A stretch of 64,000 nt of DNA from Undibacterium paludis (GTDB lineage: Bacteria > Pseudomonadota > Gammaproteobacteria > Burkholderiales > Burkholderiaceae_D): NCBI RefSeq assembly GCF_022568815.1, contig NZ_JAKZHX010000013.1, positions 62,001 through 126,000 on the forward strand, read 5' to 3'. How positions within the stretch are numbered: the stretch's first letter is position 1; the number at the start of each line of letters is the position of its first letter. This document shows, in pieces, positions 26,114-36,301 of the stretch. The notes under the pieces are model-generated. The model had not been told where the DNA came from, did not search any database, and saw only the letters and a list, made by a program, of their open reading frames with translations. A program made the position numbers and the translations under genes.

Positions 26114-26974
26114 GTGTTAGTTATCGTCGGCTATATCGTCGTATTAGGTTCAGTCTTCGGCGGCTTTGTCATGTCTGGTGGACATATTGCGGTATTGTTT
26201 CAGCCACTTGAATTGCTGATGATAGGTGGCGCAGCTGTCGGTGCTTCTCTTGTAGGTAATAACGCCAAGACTCTCAAGGCGACACTGAAGGCAGTTCCTG
26301 GTGTCTTAAAGGGCTCTAAATATACCAAAGCCTTGTACATGGAGCTGATGACAATGCTGTTCGATGTATTGACCAAGGTGCGCAAAGAAGGTCTGATGTC
26401 GATAGAGGGTGATATTGAGCGCCCGGAAGAAAGCCCCTTATTCAGCAAATATCCAGCCATCGTCCATGATCATCATATGATGGAATTCATTGGAGATTAC
26501 CTGCGCCTGATGGTGTCGGGGAATATGGATGCGTTTCAAATTGAGAACTTGATGGACAACGAATTGGAAACTCACCATCACGAGGGGGCAGTTCCTGCCC
26601 ATTTCATTGCCAAACTCGGTGATGGCTTGCCAGCTTTCGGTATTGTGGCAGCGGTGATGGGTGTGGTGCATACAATGGAGTCTGTCGGCATACCGCCGTC
26701 GGAGCTTGGAATTCTGATTGCTCATGCGCTGGTTGGTACTTTCCTTGGTATCTTGCTTGCTTATGGTTTTGTTGGCCCTTTGGCTGGATTGATGGAGCAG
26801 CAGCTTGATGAATCGTCCAAAACTTTTCAATGTATCAAAGTGACCTTGCTGGCCAGCCTGAATGGCTATGCCCCTGCATTGGCAGTCGAATTCGGTCGGA
26901 AAGTCTTGTATTCAACCGAAAGACCGACTTTCACTGAACTGGAAGATCACATCAAGCAATCAAAGTCTAAATAG
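26114..26974 (+). CDS. motA: Flagellar motor stator protein MotA
   Basis: Forms the proton channel of the stator with MotB. 286 residues with four membrane segments (about 2-22, 35-52, 170-190 and 200-222). The large cytoplasmic loop between the second and third carries the charged residues that contact FliG. The conserved Pro-containing segment G-D-G-L-P-A-F-G-I-V-A is present. The start is GTG at 26114 with AAGGAG upstream, giving the usual M-L-V-I-x-G-Y-I-V beginning. Confidence 0.95.
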   Translation: MLVIVGYIVVLGSVFGGFVMSGGHIAVLFQPLELLMIGGAAVGASLVGNNAKTLKATLKAVPGVLKGSKYTKALYMELMTMLFDVLTKVRKEGLMSIEGDIERPEESPLFSKYPAIVHDHHMMEFIGDYLRLMVSGNMDAFQIENLMDNELETHHHEGAVPAHFIAKLGDGLPAFGIVAAVMGVVHTMESVGIPPSELGILIAHALVGTFLGILLAYGFVGPLAGLMEQQLDESSKTFQCIKVTLLASLNGYAPALAVEFGRKVLYSTERPTFTELEDHIKQSKSK

Positions 26975-26991
26975 TAAAAACAGGATTGATA

Positions 26992-27915
26992 ATGGCAAGC
27001 GAAGAACTACGACCGATCATTGTCAAGCGCATTAAAAAGGTGGCTGGCGGTCACCATGGTGGAGCCTGGAAAATCGCCTATGCAGATTTTGTCACGGCGA
27101 TGATGGCGTTTTTCCTGTTGATGTGGCTGCTTGGGTCCACTGCCAAGGGTAATTTGCAGGGTATTGCAGAATACTTCCAGACCCCGCTGAAAGTGGCGAT
27201 GGCTGGTGGTGATGGTAGCGGTGACAGTTCCAGCGTCATCAAGGGCGGAGGTAAGGATCTCAGTGCACGCGAAGGGCAGAATCGCAAGGGTGAAATAGAC
27301 GCACAAAAGAAAACCTACAATCTGCAGGCAGCTGAGGCTGCATTGGCGAAAGTGGAGGCGGAACGCCTGAAGGGTCTCAAGCAAAAGATTGAGGCGGCTA
27401 TAGAATCAAACCCGACCTTGAAGCAATACAAGAAGCAATTGCTGCTTGATATTACGACCGACGGTTTGCGCATACAGATGGTGGATGAGCAGAACAGGCC
27501 CATGTTTGCCTCTGCCAAGGCTGATTTGCAACCGTATACCAGGGAAATCCTGCATGAGATTGGCAAGGCGCTCAATGATGTTCCTAACCGTATCAGCTTG
27601 TCCGGACATACCGATGCGGCGCCTTATGGCAGTGGCGAACGCGGATATAGCAACTGGGAGTTGTCCGCAGATCGTGCCAATGCATCGAGAAGAGAATTGA
27701 TTTTTGGCGGTATGGACGAAACCAAGGTCTTGCGCGTAGTTGGACTGTCTTCTTCTGTTTTGTTTGACAAACAAGACCCATTGAATCCCATCAATCGGCG
27801 AATCAGTATCATTGTCATGAATAAAAAAGCAGAAGAATCTGCTTCTCAGGATGGCGGATCGATTGAGGTTGCGAATCAGTCTGATTCAAGTGCAGAGATT
27901 TCTGTTAAGCCTTAA
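26992..27915 (+). CDS. motB: Flagellar motor stator protein MotB
   Basis: Peptidoglycan-anchored stator subunit. About 307 residues: a basic N-terminus, one membrane helix (about 28-50) with the proton-carrying Asp32 in IAYADFVTAMMAFF, a plug/linker, and a C-terminal OmpA-like domain (about 160-270) with the peptidoglycan-binding SLSGHTDAAPYGSG. The ATG at 26992 has AGGA upstream; the TTG at 26986 is not needed. It follows motA by 17 bases. Confidence 0.95.
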   Translation: MASEELRPIIVKRIKKVAGGHHGGAWKIAYADFVTAMMAFFLLMWLLGSTAKGNLQGIAEYFQTPLKVAMAGGDGSGDSSSVIKGGGKDLSAREGQNRKGEIDAQKKTYNLQAAEAALAKVEAERLKGLKQKIEAAIESNPTLKQYKKQLLLDITTDGLRIQMVDEQNRPMFASAKADLQPYTREILHEIGKALNDVPNRISLSGHTDAAPYGSGERGYSNWELSADRANASRRELIFGGMDETKVLRVVGLSSSVLFDKQDPLNPINRRISIIVMNKKAEESASQDGGSIEVANQSDSSAEISVKP

Positions 27916-27969
27916 TCATTGGAAAGACGTCGCATCGTTTCGTCAACATGCATAGATAGGATGCTTAAG

Positions 27970-28518
27970 ATGTCCAAGAAGAAATTGCTGGGTTCTCAGG
28001 TTAAGCAACTTTTATCCGGTGTGTCTGATCATGGAAATGCACATCTGCTTGAGGTTGAAACTGACCTTGCTCAAACCACTTTGTTGCTCGGTGAGGCAAT
28101 AGAGAAGCTGGGTGTCAGCTTCATGGCTCTGCATGCAGCAATTACCAGCGAGCAGGAAGAGATTGACTTGATCGTCAGTGCCGGCAATGTGTCAGACGAA
28201 AGTGTCAAGCGCCTGAAGATGCTGCAGCAAGATATTTCCAGACACATAGGTTCAGCAGTGACCAGCCTGCAATTTCAGGATCTGACCAGTCAATTGATTT
28301 CAAGAACGTTGCAGCGTTGCGAGGGCCTGCGTGAAGTTCTGGGTACTCTGGGAGTGGTCGGAAACGATATGGAGCACGATGGAGAATCTGATGATTTGAG
28401 TGCACTTTTGCGTGAAACTACCTTGCGTCTGGAAAAGCAAAGTGCCGATCTCAAGAGTTTACTGCGAAAAGCAGTACACCAGAAACACCTGGATAGTGGT
28501 GACATAGAATTATTTTAA
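27970..28518 (+). CDS. CheZ-like chemotaxis protein (small, divergent)
   Basis: Helical protein of about 182 residues between motB and cheY. The segment SLQFQDLTSQLISR (around residues 99-112) matches the CheZ catalytic helix DFQDLTGQ, keeping the Asp104 and Gln108 that correspond to the catalytic pair. The rest differs from CheZ and the LLDSLGF CheY-binding tail is absent. Instead it ends SGDIELF, nearly the same as the end of CheD in this operon. It may be a CheY-P phosphatase of a second type; the activity is inferred. The start at 27970 (MSKKKL) is chosen; an ATG at 27961 and a TTG at 27919 are possible. The classical CheZ gene is at 51 kb. Confidence 0.65.
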   Translation: MSKKKLLGSQVKQLLSGVSDHGNAHLLEVETDLAQTTLLLGEAIEKLGVSFMALHAAITSEQEEIDLIVSAGNVSDESVKRLKMLQQDISRHIGSAVTSLQFQDLTSQLISRTLQRCEGLREVLGTLGVVGNDMEHDGESDDLSALLRETTLRLEKQSADLKSLLRKAVHQKHLDSGDIELF

Positions 28519-28569
28519 ATCAAGCGACAGTCTGCATAAACTGTCTACAATTTGCATAATGGAGTAAAT

Positions 28570-28935
28570 ATGGCCAAGACAATTTTAGCTGTGGATGATT
28601 CTGGCTCTTTGAGACAGATGGTGGCGTTCAGTTTAAAGGCTGCAGGTTATCAGGTAATCGAAGCGGTTGATGGCCAGGATGGATTGGAAAAGGCCCGCAA
28701 TCAGGTTGTTGATCTGGTCCTGACTGATCAGAACATGCCAAGGATGGATGGCCTTACGCTGATCAAGTCCCTGCGTGGCTTACCTTCCTATCAACGCGTG
28801 CCAATTCTGATGCTGACAACGGAGTCAAGTGACGATATGAAGGCAAAGGGGCGTGCAGCCGGAGCCAATGGCTGGCTGGTGAAACCTTTTGATCCGCAAA
28901 AATTGACCGAAGTTGTAAAAAAAGTGATTGGCTGA
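28570..28935 (+). CDS. cheY: Chemotaxis response regulator CheY (copy 1)
   Basis: Single receiver domain of 121 residues. Phosphate-accepting Asp53 in LTDQNMP, acidic pair DD at 9-10, Thr in LTTES and Lys in VKPF. GGAG lies eight bases before the ATG at 28570. It is placed just before cheA, so it may be the regulator that takes phosphate from CheA for a partner other than the motor, or the motor regulator itself. It differs clearly from the copy at 36.3 kb. Confidence 0.9.
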   Translation: MAKTILAVDDSGSLRQMVAFSLKAAGYQVIEAVDGQDGLEKARNQVVDLVLTDQNMPRMDGLTLIKSLRGLPSYQRVPILMLTTESSDDMKAKGRAAGANGWLVKPFDPQKLTEVVKKVIG

Positions 28936-28985
28936 ACTAATTGTCCGGTATCCGGGCTACCAAATGTAAATCACGGAGCTTAATA

Positions 28986-31037
28986 ATGACGATTGACATG
29001 AGTCAGTTTTTCCAGGTTTTTTTCGACGAGGCGGAAGAGCTTCTTGCCGAGAAGGAGAAATTGTTACTTGCCGTCGATATCTCTTCACCAGACCCTGAGG
29101 ATCTGAACGCCATATTCAGGGCGGCTCATTCCATCAAGGGCGGTGCGTCGACTTTCGGCCTGACTGATATGACGGAAGTCACGCATATCCTGGAGTCGTT
29201 GCTCGATAAGATACGCAAAGGCGAAATGGCGTTGACTGCGGAGCATGTTGATGCGTTTCTGATTGCCAAGGACATTCTTAAAATGCAATTGGATGGCCAC
29301 AGGCTGGGTACCCCTGTAGACCAGGACGCAGTTGCCGATGTCAGGATGTTATTGCAATCCTTGTCCCAGGATACCGTGCCTGAATCTGCTCCAAAAGCCA
29401 GCTTTGCCAGTAGAGCACCAGAAACGGATGATGCAGATGTCGTATACCAGACGGCTTTCAAAGTGGAGTTGCCACAAGTCTCGGACATCGATGCATCTGC
29501 CATCATGTCAGAGCTGGGTTTGCTGGGGGCGATCTCCCGCCTGGACGATCAGGGCGGGAATGTGGTGCTCTATTTGCGCACTAATGAAAGCAAGGACGAC
29601 ATCGTCTCAATCTGTTCCTTTATTCTCAATCCGGATACATTGAAAATAACGGAAGAGAAGATTACCAATATTCCGGTAAAAAAAGTAGAGCCGACCGAGG
29701 ATGAACTAGGTTATGGCTTCTTTGAGCCTTTGGACGCAATGTTCCCGCCAGAAGAGGTTAAGGCGGATTTGGCGGATGATAAACATGAGCAGGCTGCGCC
29801 GCTGGAAAAATCCGTGATCACGCCTGAGAAGAAGCAGGCAACCAAGAAAGAGGTCGAGAAACCTCCTGTCTCGCAAGAATCTTCGACGATACGTGTAGGA
29901 ATAGAAAAAGTTGACCAGTTAATCAATCTGATTGGTGAACTGGTGATCACCCAGGCCATGCTTGAGCAACGTACTCAAGACCTCGATCCGATAGCCAATG
30001 AGCGCTTGCTGAGCAGCGTAGCGCATCTGACCAGGAACACGAGGGATCTGCAGGAAGCAGTCATGTCCATACGCATGATGCCTATGGATTATGTGTTTTC
30101 CCGCTTCCCCCGCATGGTCAGGGATCTGGCGACCAAGCTTGGAAAGAAGGTTGAATTCATTACTTATGGTGCGTCAACTGAATTGGATAAGGGCTTGATA
30201 GAAAGGATCGTTGATCCCTTGACCCATCTGGTTAGAAATAGTATTGACCACGGCATAGAAATGCCAGCTGCCAGAGCGCAGGCGGGCAAGAGTGAAACTG
30301 GTAAGCTATCCCTGTCCGCCGTCCATCAGGGGGGCAATATCGTGATCGAGGTCAGCGATGATGGCGGTGGTTTGCATCGTGAAAAGATCCTTGCCAAAGC
30401 CAGACAGAATGGGCTGACAGTATCTGATTCCATGAGCGATAGTGAAGTCTGGCTATTGATTTTTGCACCCGGTTTTTCAACCGCAGAGACTGTTACTGAT
30501 GTGTCAGGGCGCGGTGTCGGCATGGACGTCGTCAAGCGTAACATTGCGGCTATGGGAGGGGTTGTCGACATCCGCTCCGCAAAAGGGTATGGCACGACTA
30601 TCACGATCTCTTTGCCCCTGACTCTGGCCATACTTGACGGCATGTCCATCAAATTTGGTAATGAAATTTATATCCTGCCTTTGGGGTATGTGATGGAGTC
30701 ATTGCAGCCGGCAAAGGCTGACATTAAAGAAATCAGTGGTAAAGGGCGCGTGGTCAAGGTTCGTGATGAATATCTGCCTTTGGTGCCGCTGTACGAATAT
30801 TTTGATATCGAGCCCAAATACACCGATCCATCAGATGGCATTGTCGTGATTGTAGAGGTCGATGGAAAAAAAGCGGCCTTGTTTGTCGATGATCTGGTTG
30901 GCCAGCAGCAGGTGGTCGTAAAAAACATAGAATCGAATTACAAGAAAGTCCCCGGAATATCTGGAGCTACGATCCTGGGTGATGGTGGTGTTGCACTGAT
31001 TTTGGATGTCGCTGCTGTTCTGCGTACTGCGCGATGA
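28986..31037 (+). CDS. cheA: Chemotaxis histidine kinase CheA
   Basis: Autophosphorylates under control of receptors and passes phosphate to CheY and CheB. About 683 residues: P1 with His48 in AHSIKGGAS; a P2-like middle (about 165-240); a linker; P3 dimerisation (about 300-365); P4 kinase with the N box HLVRNSIDHGIE, G1 VSDDGGG, GRGVGMDVVK and GTTITISLPL; and a C-terminal P5 CheW-like domain. The ATG at 28986 gives MTIDMSQFF; the upstream in-frame sequence is unlike CheA. CGGAGC precedes the start. Confidence 0.95.
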   Translation: MTIDMSQFFQVFFDEAEELLAEKEKLLLAVDISSPDPEDLNAIFRAAHSIKGGASTFGLTDMTEVTHILESLLDKIRKGEMALTAEHVDAFLIAKDILKMQLDGHRLGTPVDQDAVADVRMLLQSLSQDTVPESAPKASFASRAPETDDADVVYQTAFKVELPQVSDIDASAIMSELGLLGAISRLDDQGGNVVLYLRTNESKDDIVSICSFILNPDTLKITEEKITNIPVKKVEPTEDELGYGFFEPLDAMFPPEEVKADLADDKHEQAAPLEKSVITPEKKQATKKEVEKPPVSQESSTIRVGIEKVDQLINLIGELVITQAMLEQRTQDLDPIANERLLSSVAHLTRNTRDLQEAVMSIRMMPMDYVFSRFPRMVRDLATKLGKKVEFITYGASTELDKGLIERIVDPLTHLVRNSIDHGIEMPAARAQAGKSETGKLSLSAVHQGGNIVIEVSDDGGGLHREKILAKARQNGLTVSDSMSDSEVWLLIFAPGFSTAETVTDVSGRGVGMDVVKRNIAAMGGVVDIRSAKGYGTTITISLPLTLAILDGMSIKFGNEIYILPLGYVMESLQPAKADIKEISGKGRVVKVRDEYLPLVPLYEYFDIEPKYTDPSDGIVVIVEVDGKKAALFVDDLVGQQQVVVKNIESNYKKVPGISGATILGDGGVALILDVAAVLRTAR

Positions 31038-31072
31038 ATATTGAATTGAAAAATTAAGACGAGGGAAAAGAA

Positions 31073-31585
31073 ATGTCGCAAATTTCAATGGTTGCTGGTG
31101 ATAACGGTTCGGGTGATGGAAGCAAGTCCGATATTGCTGGACATGAATTTCTTGCCTTCACTCTGGGTAAAGAAGAGTACGGTATTGATATTCTCAAGGT
31201 TCAGGAGATCCGTGGTTATGAGGCCGTGACGAGAATAGCCAACGCGCCTGACTTTTTAAAGGGCGTAATCAATTTGCGCGGCATTATTGTTCCTGTTGTG
31301 GACATGCGTATCAAGTTCAACCTGGGCACGCCAACTTATGACCAGTTTACAGTCGTCATCATCTTGAATATTGAGGGACGTATAGTCGGGATGGTTGTTG
31401 ACAGTGTCTCCGACGTCACGACTTTATTGCCTGAGCAGGTAAGACCTGCACCTGAAATGGGCACGACTTTCAGCACAGATTTTTTGATCGGTTTGGGTAC
31501 TCTGGATGATCGTATGCTGATACTGGTTGACATTGATAAGTTAATGTCCAGCCCTGAAATGGGATTGGTTGACGCAACGGTCTGA
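31073..31585 (+). CDS. cheW: Chemotaxis adaptor CheW
   Basis: Couples receptors to CheA. 170 residues: a Gly/Ser-rich N-terminus of about 20 residues, then the CheW fold with [26 protein letters not shown] and VVDMRIKF. The C-terminal part ends with [10 protein letters not shown]. Follows cheA by 35 bases, precedes the MCP gene. Confidence 0.95.
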   Translation: MSQISMVAGDNGSGDGSKSDIAGHEFLAFTLGKEEYGIDILKVQEIRGYEAVTRIANAPDFLKGVINLRGIIVPVVDMRIKFNLGTPTYDQFTVVIILNIEGRIVGMVVDSVSDVTTLLPEQVRPAPEMGTTFSTDFLIGLGTLDDRMLILVDIDKLMSSPEMGLVDATV

Positions 31586-31673
31586 CCTCATGATGTTATA
31601 AAACTTGGGGTAAATGCTGTTAGTGAAAGCGTTAAGCGGACATAGTCATAAGTTTAAAAAAACAGGAGACACT

Positions 31674-33413
31674 ATGAATCTAAGAAATTTTAAAATTGGC
31701 ACCCGGCTGGGGATAGGTTTCGCGGTGATTCTGGTCGGTCTGATCGTCGTTATCTTGTTTGTCAACGCCTTGAGTGGAAATAATCGCAAAGCCATGGTTG
31801 AGGGGTTGAGTCTGGCAAGCCAAAAACAAGTGTTGGCCAATAACATGAAGAGCGCGCTTTTTGAGGGCGGGATTGCCATGCGCAATATTGGCATCCAATC
31901 TGACGTCGGTGAAATGCAAAAGGAAGAAGCCAAGGTAAAACTTCAGAGAAAAAAATACGAAGAGGCGAAAGAAAAGATTGCGTCCCTGGGACTAAGTGAC
32001 GAAGAGAAGAAGATTCTGGGCGATATAGCCAAGGTGGATAAGGAAATAGAAAAACCGCTTAAAGATGCTGTTGGACAGGCTCTGGCTTTTAACGCGGAAG
32101 GTGCGGCAAAAATTATCGCAACTGTGATTGATCCGCTGAGCGTCAAATCCATACAGGAAATGAACAGATTGGTTGATTTGCAGGATGTCGCATCCAAGCA
32201 GGTTTTTGAAACATTCGCTGCTGCAGGTGCACGCCTTACTATCTGGCTGTATGTCATTCTGGGTAGCGCGCTGGTAATTGGTGCGCTGGTTGCCTGGGCC
32301 ATTACACGCAGTATTACAAAACCTTTGCAAGACGCTTTAGGGTTGGCAGAGACGGTTGCAGGCGGTGATTTGCGCAGTGAGGTCAGTGTTTCTGGCAACG
32401 ATGAAGTGACATCCTTGTTCCAGGCCTTGAAAAACATGAACGACAACCTGGCCGCTACTGTCGGGCAGGTCAGGCTGGGCACTGAAACCATCACGGTTGC
32501 TTCACAGGAGATTGCCTCTGGTAACGCCGATCTGTCGAGCAGGACGGAATCGCAAGCGAGTTCACTGGAAGAAACCGCCAGTTCCATGGAAGAGCTGACC
32601 AGCACCGTGCGCCAGAATGCTGACAATGCCCGCCAGGCCAACCAGCTGGTGGTATCTGCATCAGGTGTTGCTGTCAAAGGTGGAGAAGTGGTAGGGCAGG
32701 TGGTGACGACCATGGGCTCGATCAAGGAAAGCTCACGCAAGATAGTCGACATTATCGGTGTGATAGATGGCATTGCCTTCCAGACCAATATCCTGGCTTT
32801 GAATGCTGCAGTAGAGGCAGCTCGTGCCGGGGAGCAGGGGCGGGGATTTGCCGTGGTGGCGGCAGAAGTGCGTAACCTGGCACAGCGCAGTGCCAGCGCG
32901 GCCAAGGAAATCAAATCCCTGATCAGTGATTCTGTGGACAAGGTAGACCAGGGCAGCAAGCTGGTTGACGAGGCAGGCAAGACCATGGATGAAATTGTCA
33001 CCAGTGTGCAGCATGTTGCCGACATCATGAGCGAGATCACGGCAGCGAGCCAGGAACAAAGTTCAGGAATAGAACAGGTGAACCTGGCGATAACGCAAAT
33101 GGATGAAATGACACAACAGAATGCGGCATTGGTAGAGCAGGCAGCGGCAGCGGCTGAAAGCATGGAAGAGCAGGCAGTGGCTCTGGCACAGGCTGTCAGT
33201 GTATTCAAGACCAATATGGCTTCAACGCAAGTCACCACTCCGGTGGCCAGGCCTGTGGTCAGCAAAGCACCAGGCAAGCCGGTAGCAAGTGCACGACCCG
33301 AAGTCAAGGCTCTGCCGAGAGCAGATGCCGCATCTGGCACCAGAGCAGCCAAGTCAGCGAAGCCGGCAGCTCAAGCGGCGGCTGGTGGGCAAGATGAATG
33401 GGAAGAGTTTTGA
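31674..33413 (+). CDS. Methyl-accepting chemotaxis protein
   Basis: Transmembrane receptor of about 579 residues. Membrane helix 1 is at about 11-31 and helix 2 at about 186-210; between them is a helical periplasmic domain of four-helix-bundle type. Then a HAMP domain, methylation helices rich in Gln/Glu, and the signalling hairpin with [20 protein letters not shown]. The C-terminus is Lys/Pro/Ala-rich and ends EWEEF, a match to the x-W-x-x-F docking peptide for CheR/CheB. AGGAGA precedes the ATG at 31674. The ligand is unknown. Confidence 0.95.
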   Translation: MNLRNFKIGTRLGIGFAVILVGLIVVILFVNALSGNNRKAMVEGLSLASQKQVLANNMKSALFEGGIAMRNIGIQSDVGEMQKEEAKVKLQRKKYEEAKEKIASLGLSDEEKKILGDIAKVDKEIEKPLKDAVGQALAFNAEGAAKIIATVIDPLSVKSIQEMNRLVDLQDVASKQVFETFAAAGARLTIWLYVILGSALVIGALVAWAITRSITKPLQDALGLAETVAGGDLRSEVSVSGNDEVTSLFQALKNMNDNLAATVGQVRLGTETITVASQEIASGNADLSSRTESQASSLEETASSMEELTSTVRQNADNARQANQLVVSASGVAVKGGEVVGQVVTTMGSIKESSRKIVDIIGVIDGIAFQTNILALNAAVEAARAGEQGRGFAVVAAEVRNLAQRSASAAKEIKSLISDSVDKVDQGSKLVDEAGKTMDEIVTSVQHVADIMSEITAASQEQSSGIEQVNLAITQMDEMTQQNAALVEQAAAAAESMEEQAVALAQAVSVFKTNMASTQVTTPVARPVVSKAPGKPVASARPEVKALPRADAASGTRAAKSAKPAAQAAAGGQDEWEEF

Positions 33414-33566
33414 CAACGGCATGGCCATGCATCACTCTTTTTATAAAGGACAGGATGATTGTCCGGGGTTTGAAAGTACTTAATCAGAGTTTTGATTATC
33501 TGGATTTTTATTTGACAGCAGCTTTCGTCTCTGTAGTTGGATGGGGAAAGTTCGGGAAAGCATTGA

Positions 33567-34460
33567 ATGACGAAATCCGTTGACAGAACCAGATCAGAAT
33601 CTTCAAAAGAATTTGCATTTAATTCCAGGGATTTTGACCGCGTCAGAGACCTGATCTACAAACGGGCAGGCATTTCCCTTGCTGATAGCAAACAGGAAAT
33701 GGTGTATAGCCGACTCGCACGTAGGCTACGTGCGACAGGGATCAGTTCGTTTTCTGAATATCTTGATGGCCTGGAAAGAAATCAGATTGAATCTGAATGG
33801 GAGGCCTTTACGAACGCCCTGACAACGAATCTGACTTCGTTTTTCAGGGAAGAACATCATTTCCCCATACTTGCGGAACATATTTCAAAAAAACGTGAAA
33901 TGGTCAATATCTGGTGTTCCGCCAGCTCTACTGGTGAAGAACCTTATTCAATTGCAATGACGCTCTGCGAAGCCTTTGGCACCATGCGGCCACAGGCGCA
34001 TATAGTGGCAACTGATATTGACACCAATGTTCTGGAGACAGCATCACGCGGCGTATATAGTATAGACAGGATAGAAAAGCTTTCAGCAGAACGTATTCGT
34101 AAGTTTTTCCTGAAAGGCAAAGGGTCGCAAGAAGGGCTGGTCAGGGTAAGACCGGAATTGCGAGAGCTGATCACGTTCAAACAATTAAATTTATTGGAAG
34201 ATGGCTGGCCTTTAAGTGGTGAATTTGATGCGATTTTTTGCCGGAATGTCATGATCTATTTTGACAAACCAACGCAGGGTAAAATTTTGAAGAAATTTGT
34301 CCCCTTGATGAAACCTGACGGTTTGCTTTTCGCAGGTCATTCGGAAAATTTTTTGTATGTCTCAGATGACTTCAAACTAAGAGGCAAAACAGTTTATGAT
34401 CTGGCCGCATCTCATGCTTCCGGCAATAAAACGACGTTGCGTCATCTGCAAAAAGGTTAA
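33567..34460 (+). CDS. cheR: Chemotaxis methyltransferase CheR
   Basis: Methylates receptor glutamates with SAM. 297 residues: an all-helical N-terminal domain (about 15-85), then the SAM domain with WCSASSTGEEPYS near residue 113, VATDIDTNVL and FCRNVMIYFD near residue 228. A 150-base gap without a gene separates it from the MCP; cheD follows after three bases. Confidence 0.95.
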   Translation: MTKSVDRTRSESSKEFAFNSRDFDRVRDLIYKRAGISLADSKQEMVYSRLARRLRATGISSFSEYLDGLERNQIESEWEAFTNALTTNLTSFFREEHHFPILAEHISKKREMVNIWCSASSTGEEPYSIAMTLCEAFGTMRPQAHIVATDIDTNVLETASRGVYSIDRIEKLSAERIRKFFLKGKGSQEGLVRVRPELRELITFKQLNLLEDGWPLSGEFDAIFCRNVMIYFDKPTQGKILKKFVPLMKPDGLLFAGHSENFLYVSDDFKLRGKTVYDLAASHASGNKTTLRHLQKG

Positions 34461-34463
34461 AAC

Positions 34464-35072
34464 ATGAGCCAATTGAGTGAAGAGCATTTTGCAACGAATG
34501 TCTATTATGACCGGACATTCGATACCGATGCCGCAAAAATTCTGCCTGGTGAGTTTTATTTTACGAACAAAGATATGTTGATCGTCACTGTTTTGGGATC
34601 TTGTGTCTCTGCGTGCATTCGTGATCGTGTCTCTGGTGTTGGTGGCATGAACCATTTCATGCTGCCTGATACGGGTGGCGACGCGGACAATCCCGTTTCA
34701 GCATCAATGCGTTACGGTACTTATGCGATGGAAGTACTGATCAATGAGCTATTGAAGGCTGGTGCAAAGCGAGAAAACATGGAGGCAAAAGTTTTCGGCG
34801 GCGGCAACGTCCTGCGCGGTTTTACTGCCATTAATGTAGGTGAACGCAATGCCAAGTTTGTACTTGACTATTTACGTGCTGAAAGAATGCGTGTAATTGC
34901 AGAAGACCTTAATGATATTTATCCGCGAAAAGTCTATTTCTTTCCAAGGACAGGCAAAGTTCTGGTAAAAAAATTGAAAGTTGAACATAACGATACTCTC
35001 AGAAGGCGTGAACAGGATTACGCCAGTCGCCTCAAAACCACATCAGTTGGCGGGGATATCGATTTGTTTTAG
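34464..35072 (+). CDS. cheD: Chemoreceptor glutamine deamidase CheD
   Basis: Deamidates receptor glutamines. 202 residues with the catalytic motif LGSCVSACIRD (Cys47), the His in GVGGMNHFMLP (His64) and KVFGGGN. The C-terminal end is GGDIDLF, which resembles the end of the CheZ-like protein 6 kb upstream (SGDIELF). Together with cheR and cheB this gives a full receptor adaptation set, unlike E. coli, which lacks CheD. Confidence 0.94.
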   Translation: MSQLSEEHFATNVYYDRTFDTDAAKILPGEFYFTNKDMLIVTVLGSCVSACIRDRVSGVGGMNHFMLPDTGGDADNPVSASMRYGTYAMEVLINELLKAGAKRENMEAKVFGGGNVLRGFTAINVGERNAKFVLDYLRAERMRVIAEDLNDIYPRKVYFFPRTGKVLVKKLKVEHNDTLRRREQDYASRLKTTSVGGDIDLF

Positions 35073-35121
35073 TCTTATTTTTGCGTAATGCCGGTCATCT
35101 TGCAGAGCGCGGAGTATTTTA

Positions 35122-36198
35122 ATGAAAATAAAAGTATTAATTGTTGATGACTCTGCGCTGATAAGAAGCGTCATGAGCGAAATCATCGGCAGTCAGCCTG
35201 ACATGGAAGTCGTCGGCGTCGCTCCTGATCCTCTGGTAGCTCGCGAACTGATCAAACAAACCAATCCCGACGTGCTGACTCTCGACGTCGAGATGCCCAA
35301 GATGGATGGTCTGGATTTTCTTGAGCGCTTGATGCGTTTGCGTCCTATGCCAGTCATCATGGTGTCGTCGTTGACCGAGCGTGGTTCAGAGATAACCATG
35401 CGGGCGCTGGAATTGGGCGCCATTGATTTTGTTACCAAGCCAAAATTGTCGATACAAAGCGGCATGCATGAGTATGCTGATCTGATTGCCGATAAAATCA
35501 GGATAGCGTCGAAAGCGCGCATCAGGCCAAAATCATTGCCAGTGGCAGGCGCTGTTCCAGCCAGTGTTGGGGTATTGCCACAGGTGCGTAACCCGCTGAC
35601 GAGTAGTGAAAAGTTGATTATTATCGGCGCTTCTACCGGTGGAACCGAAGCGATCAAAAATTTTTTAGTGCAGATGCCTTCGGATTGTCCGGGTATTTTG
35701 ATCACTCAACACATGCCTGAAGGTTTTACCAGATCGTTTGCCAAGAGACTTGACGGGCTTTGTAAAATTTCTGTGTCCGAAGCCGCTGGTGGTGAGCGGG
35801 TATTGCCTGGGCATGCATATATAGCACCAGGGCACTCACACCTGTTGCTAGGTCGTAGTGGTGCAAACTATGTGACTCAGCTTGATCAGGGGCCGCCAGT
35901 GAATCGGCACAGGCCTTCTGTCGATGTATTGTTCAGATCGGCAGCAAGTTTTGCCGGTAAAAATGCCGTTGGTGTGATTTTGACCGGAATGGGTAAGGAT
36001 GGTGCCGCTGGCATGCTGGAAATGAAAAATGCCGGCGCCTACAATTTTGCCCAAGATGAGGCAAGTTGTGTAGTATTTGGTATGCCACGTGAGGCGATTG
36101 CAATTGGTGCTACACATGAGGTTGGCCCACTCAATGAATTACCCTCAAAAGTACTGAATTACCTGGCAACGCATGGCAGCCGGGCCTTAAGGGTGTGA
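35122..36198 (+). CDS. cheB: Chemotaxis methylesterase CheB
   Basis: Demethylates receptors and deamidates glutamines when phosphorylated by CheA. N-terminal receiver domain (about 1-125) with Asp55 in [11 protein letters not shown]; linker; catalytic domain (about 165-355) with Ser in GASTGG, His in QHMPEG and Asp in [10 protein letters not shown]. 358 residues is normal. Follows cheD by 49 bases. Confidence 0.96.
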   Translation: MKIKVLIVDDSALIRSVMSEIIGSQPDMEVVGVAPDPLVARELIKQTNPDVLTLDVEMPKMDGLDFLERLMRLRPMPVIMVSSLTERGSEITMRALELGAIDFVTKPKLSIQSGMHEYADLIADKIRIASKARIRPKSLPVAGAVPASVGVLPQVRNPLTSSEKLIIIGASTGGTEAIKNFLVQMPSDCPGILITQHMPEGFTRSFAKRLDGLCKISVSEAAGGERVLPGHAYIAPGHSHLLLGRSGANYVTQLDQGPPVNRHRPSVDVLFRSAASFAGKNAVGVILTGMGKDGAAGMLEMKNAGAYNFAQDEASCVVFGMPREAIAIGATHEVGPLNELPSKVLNYLATHGSRALRV

Positions 36199-36301
36199 TG
36201 CTTTGATAGAATTTAATGTGTTACTGCAATTTCACCACCGTTTTATGTCAATTTGTCCGATAATGCTAATAACTGTCCTTAAAGAAATAGTGGAGTAATT
36301 C

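Noticed and set aside
31599..31623. TAAA...GCTGTTAG resembling a FliA promoter before the MCP gene
   Set aside because: The spacer is 13 bases and the -10 deviates at the key second C.
31943..33352. 469-residue open frame on the minus strand opposite the MCP gene
   Set aside because: It mirrors the repetitive codon pattern of the MCP; its product is Ser/Ala/Thr-rich with no domain. The MCP on the plus strand is certain.
36254..36262. TCCGATAA before the second cheY as a FliA -10 element
   Set aside because: No TAAA at the required distance upstream.
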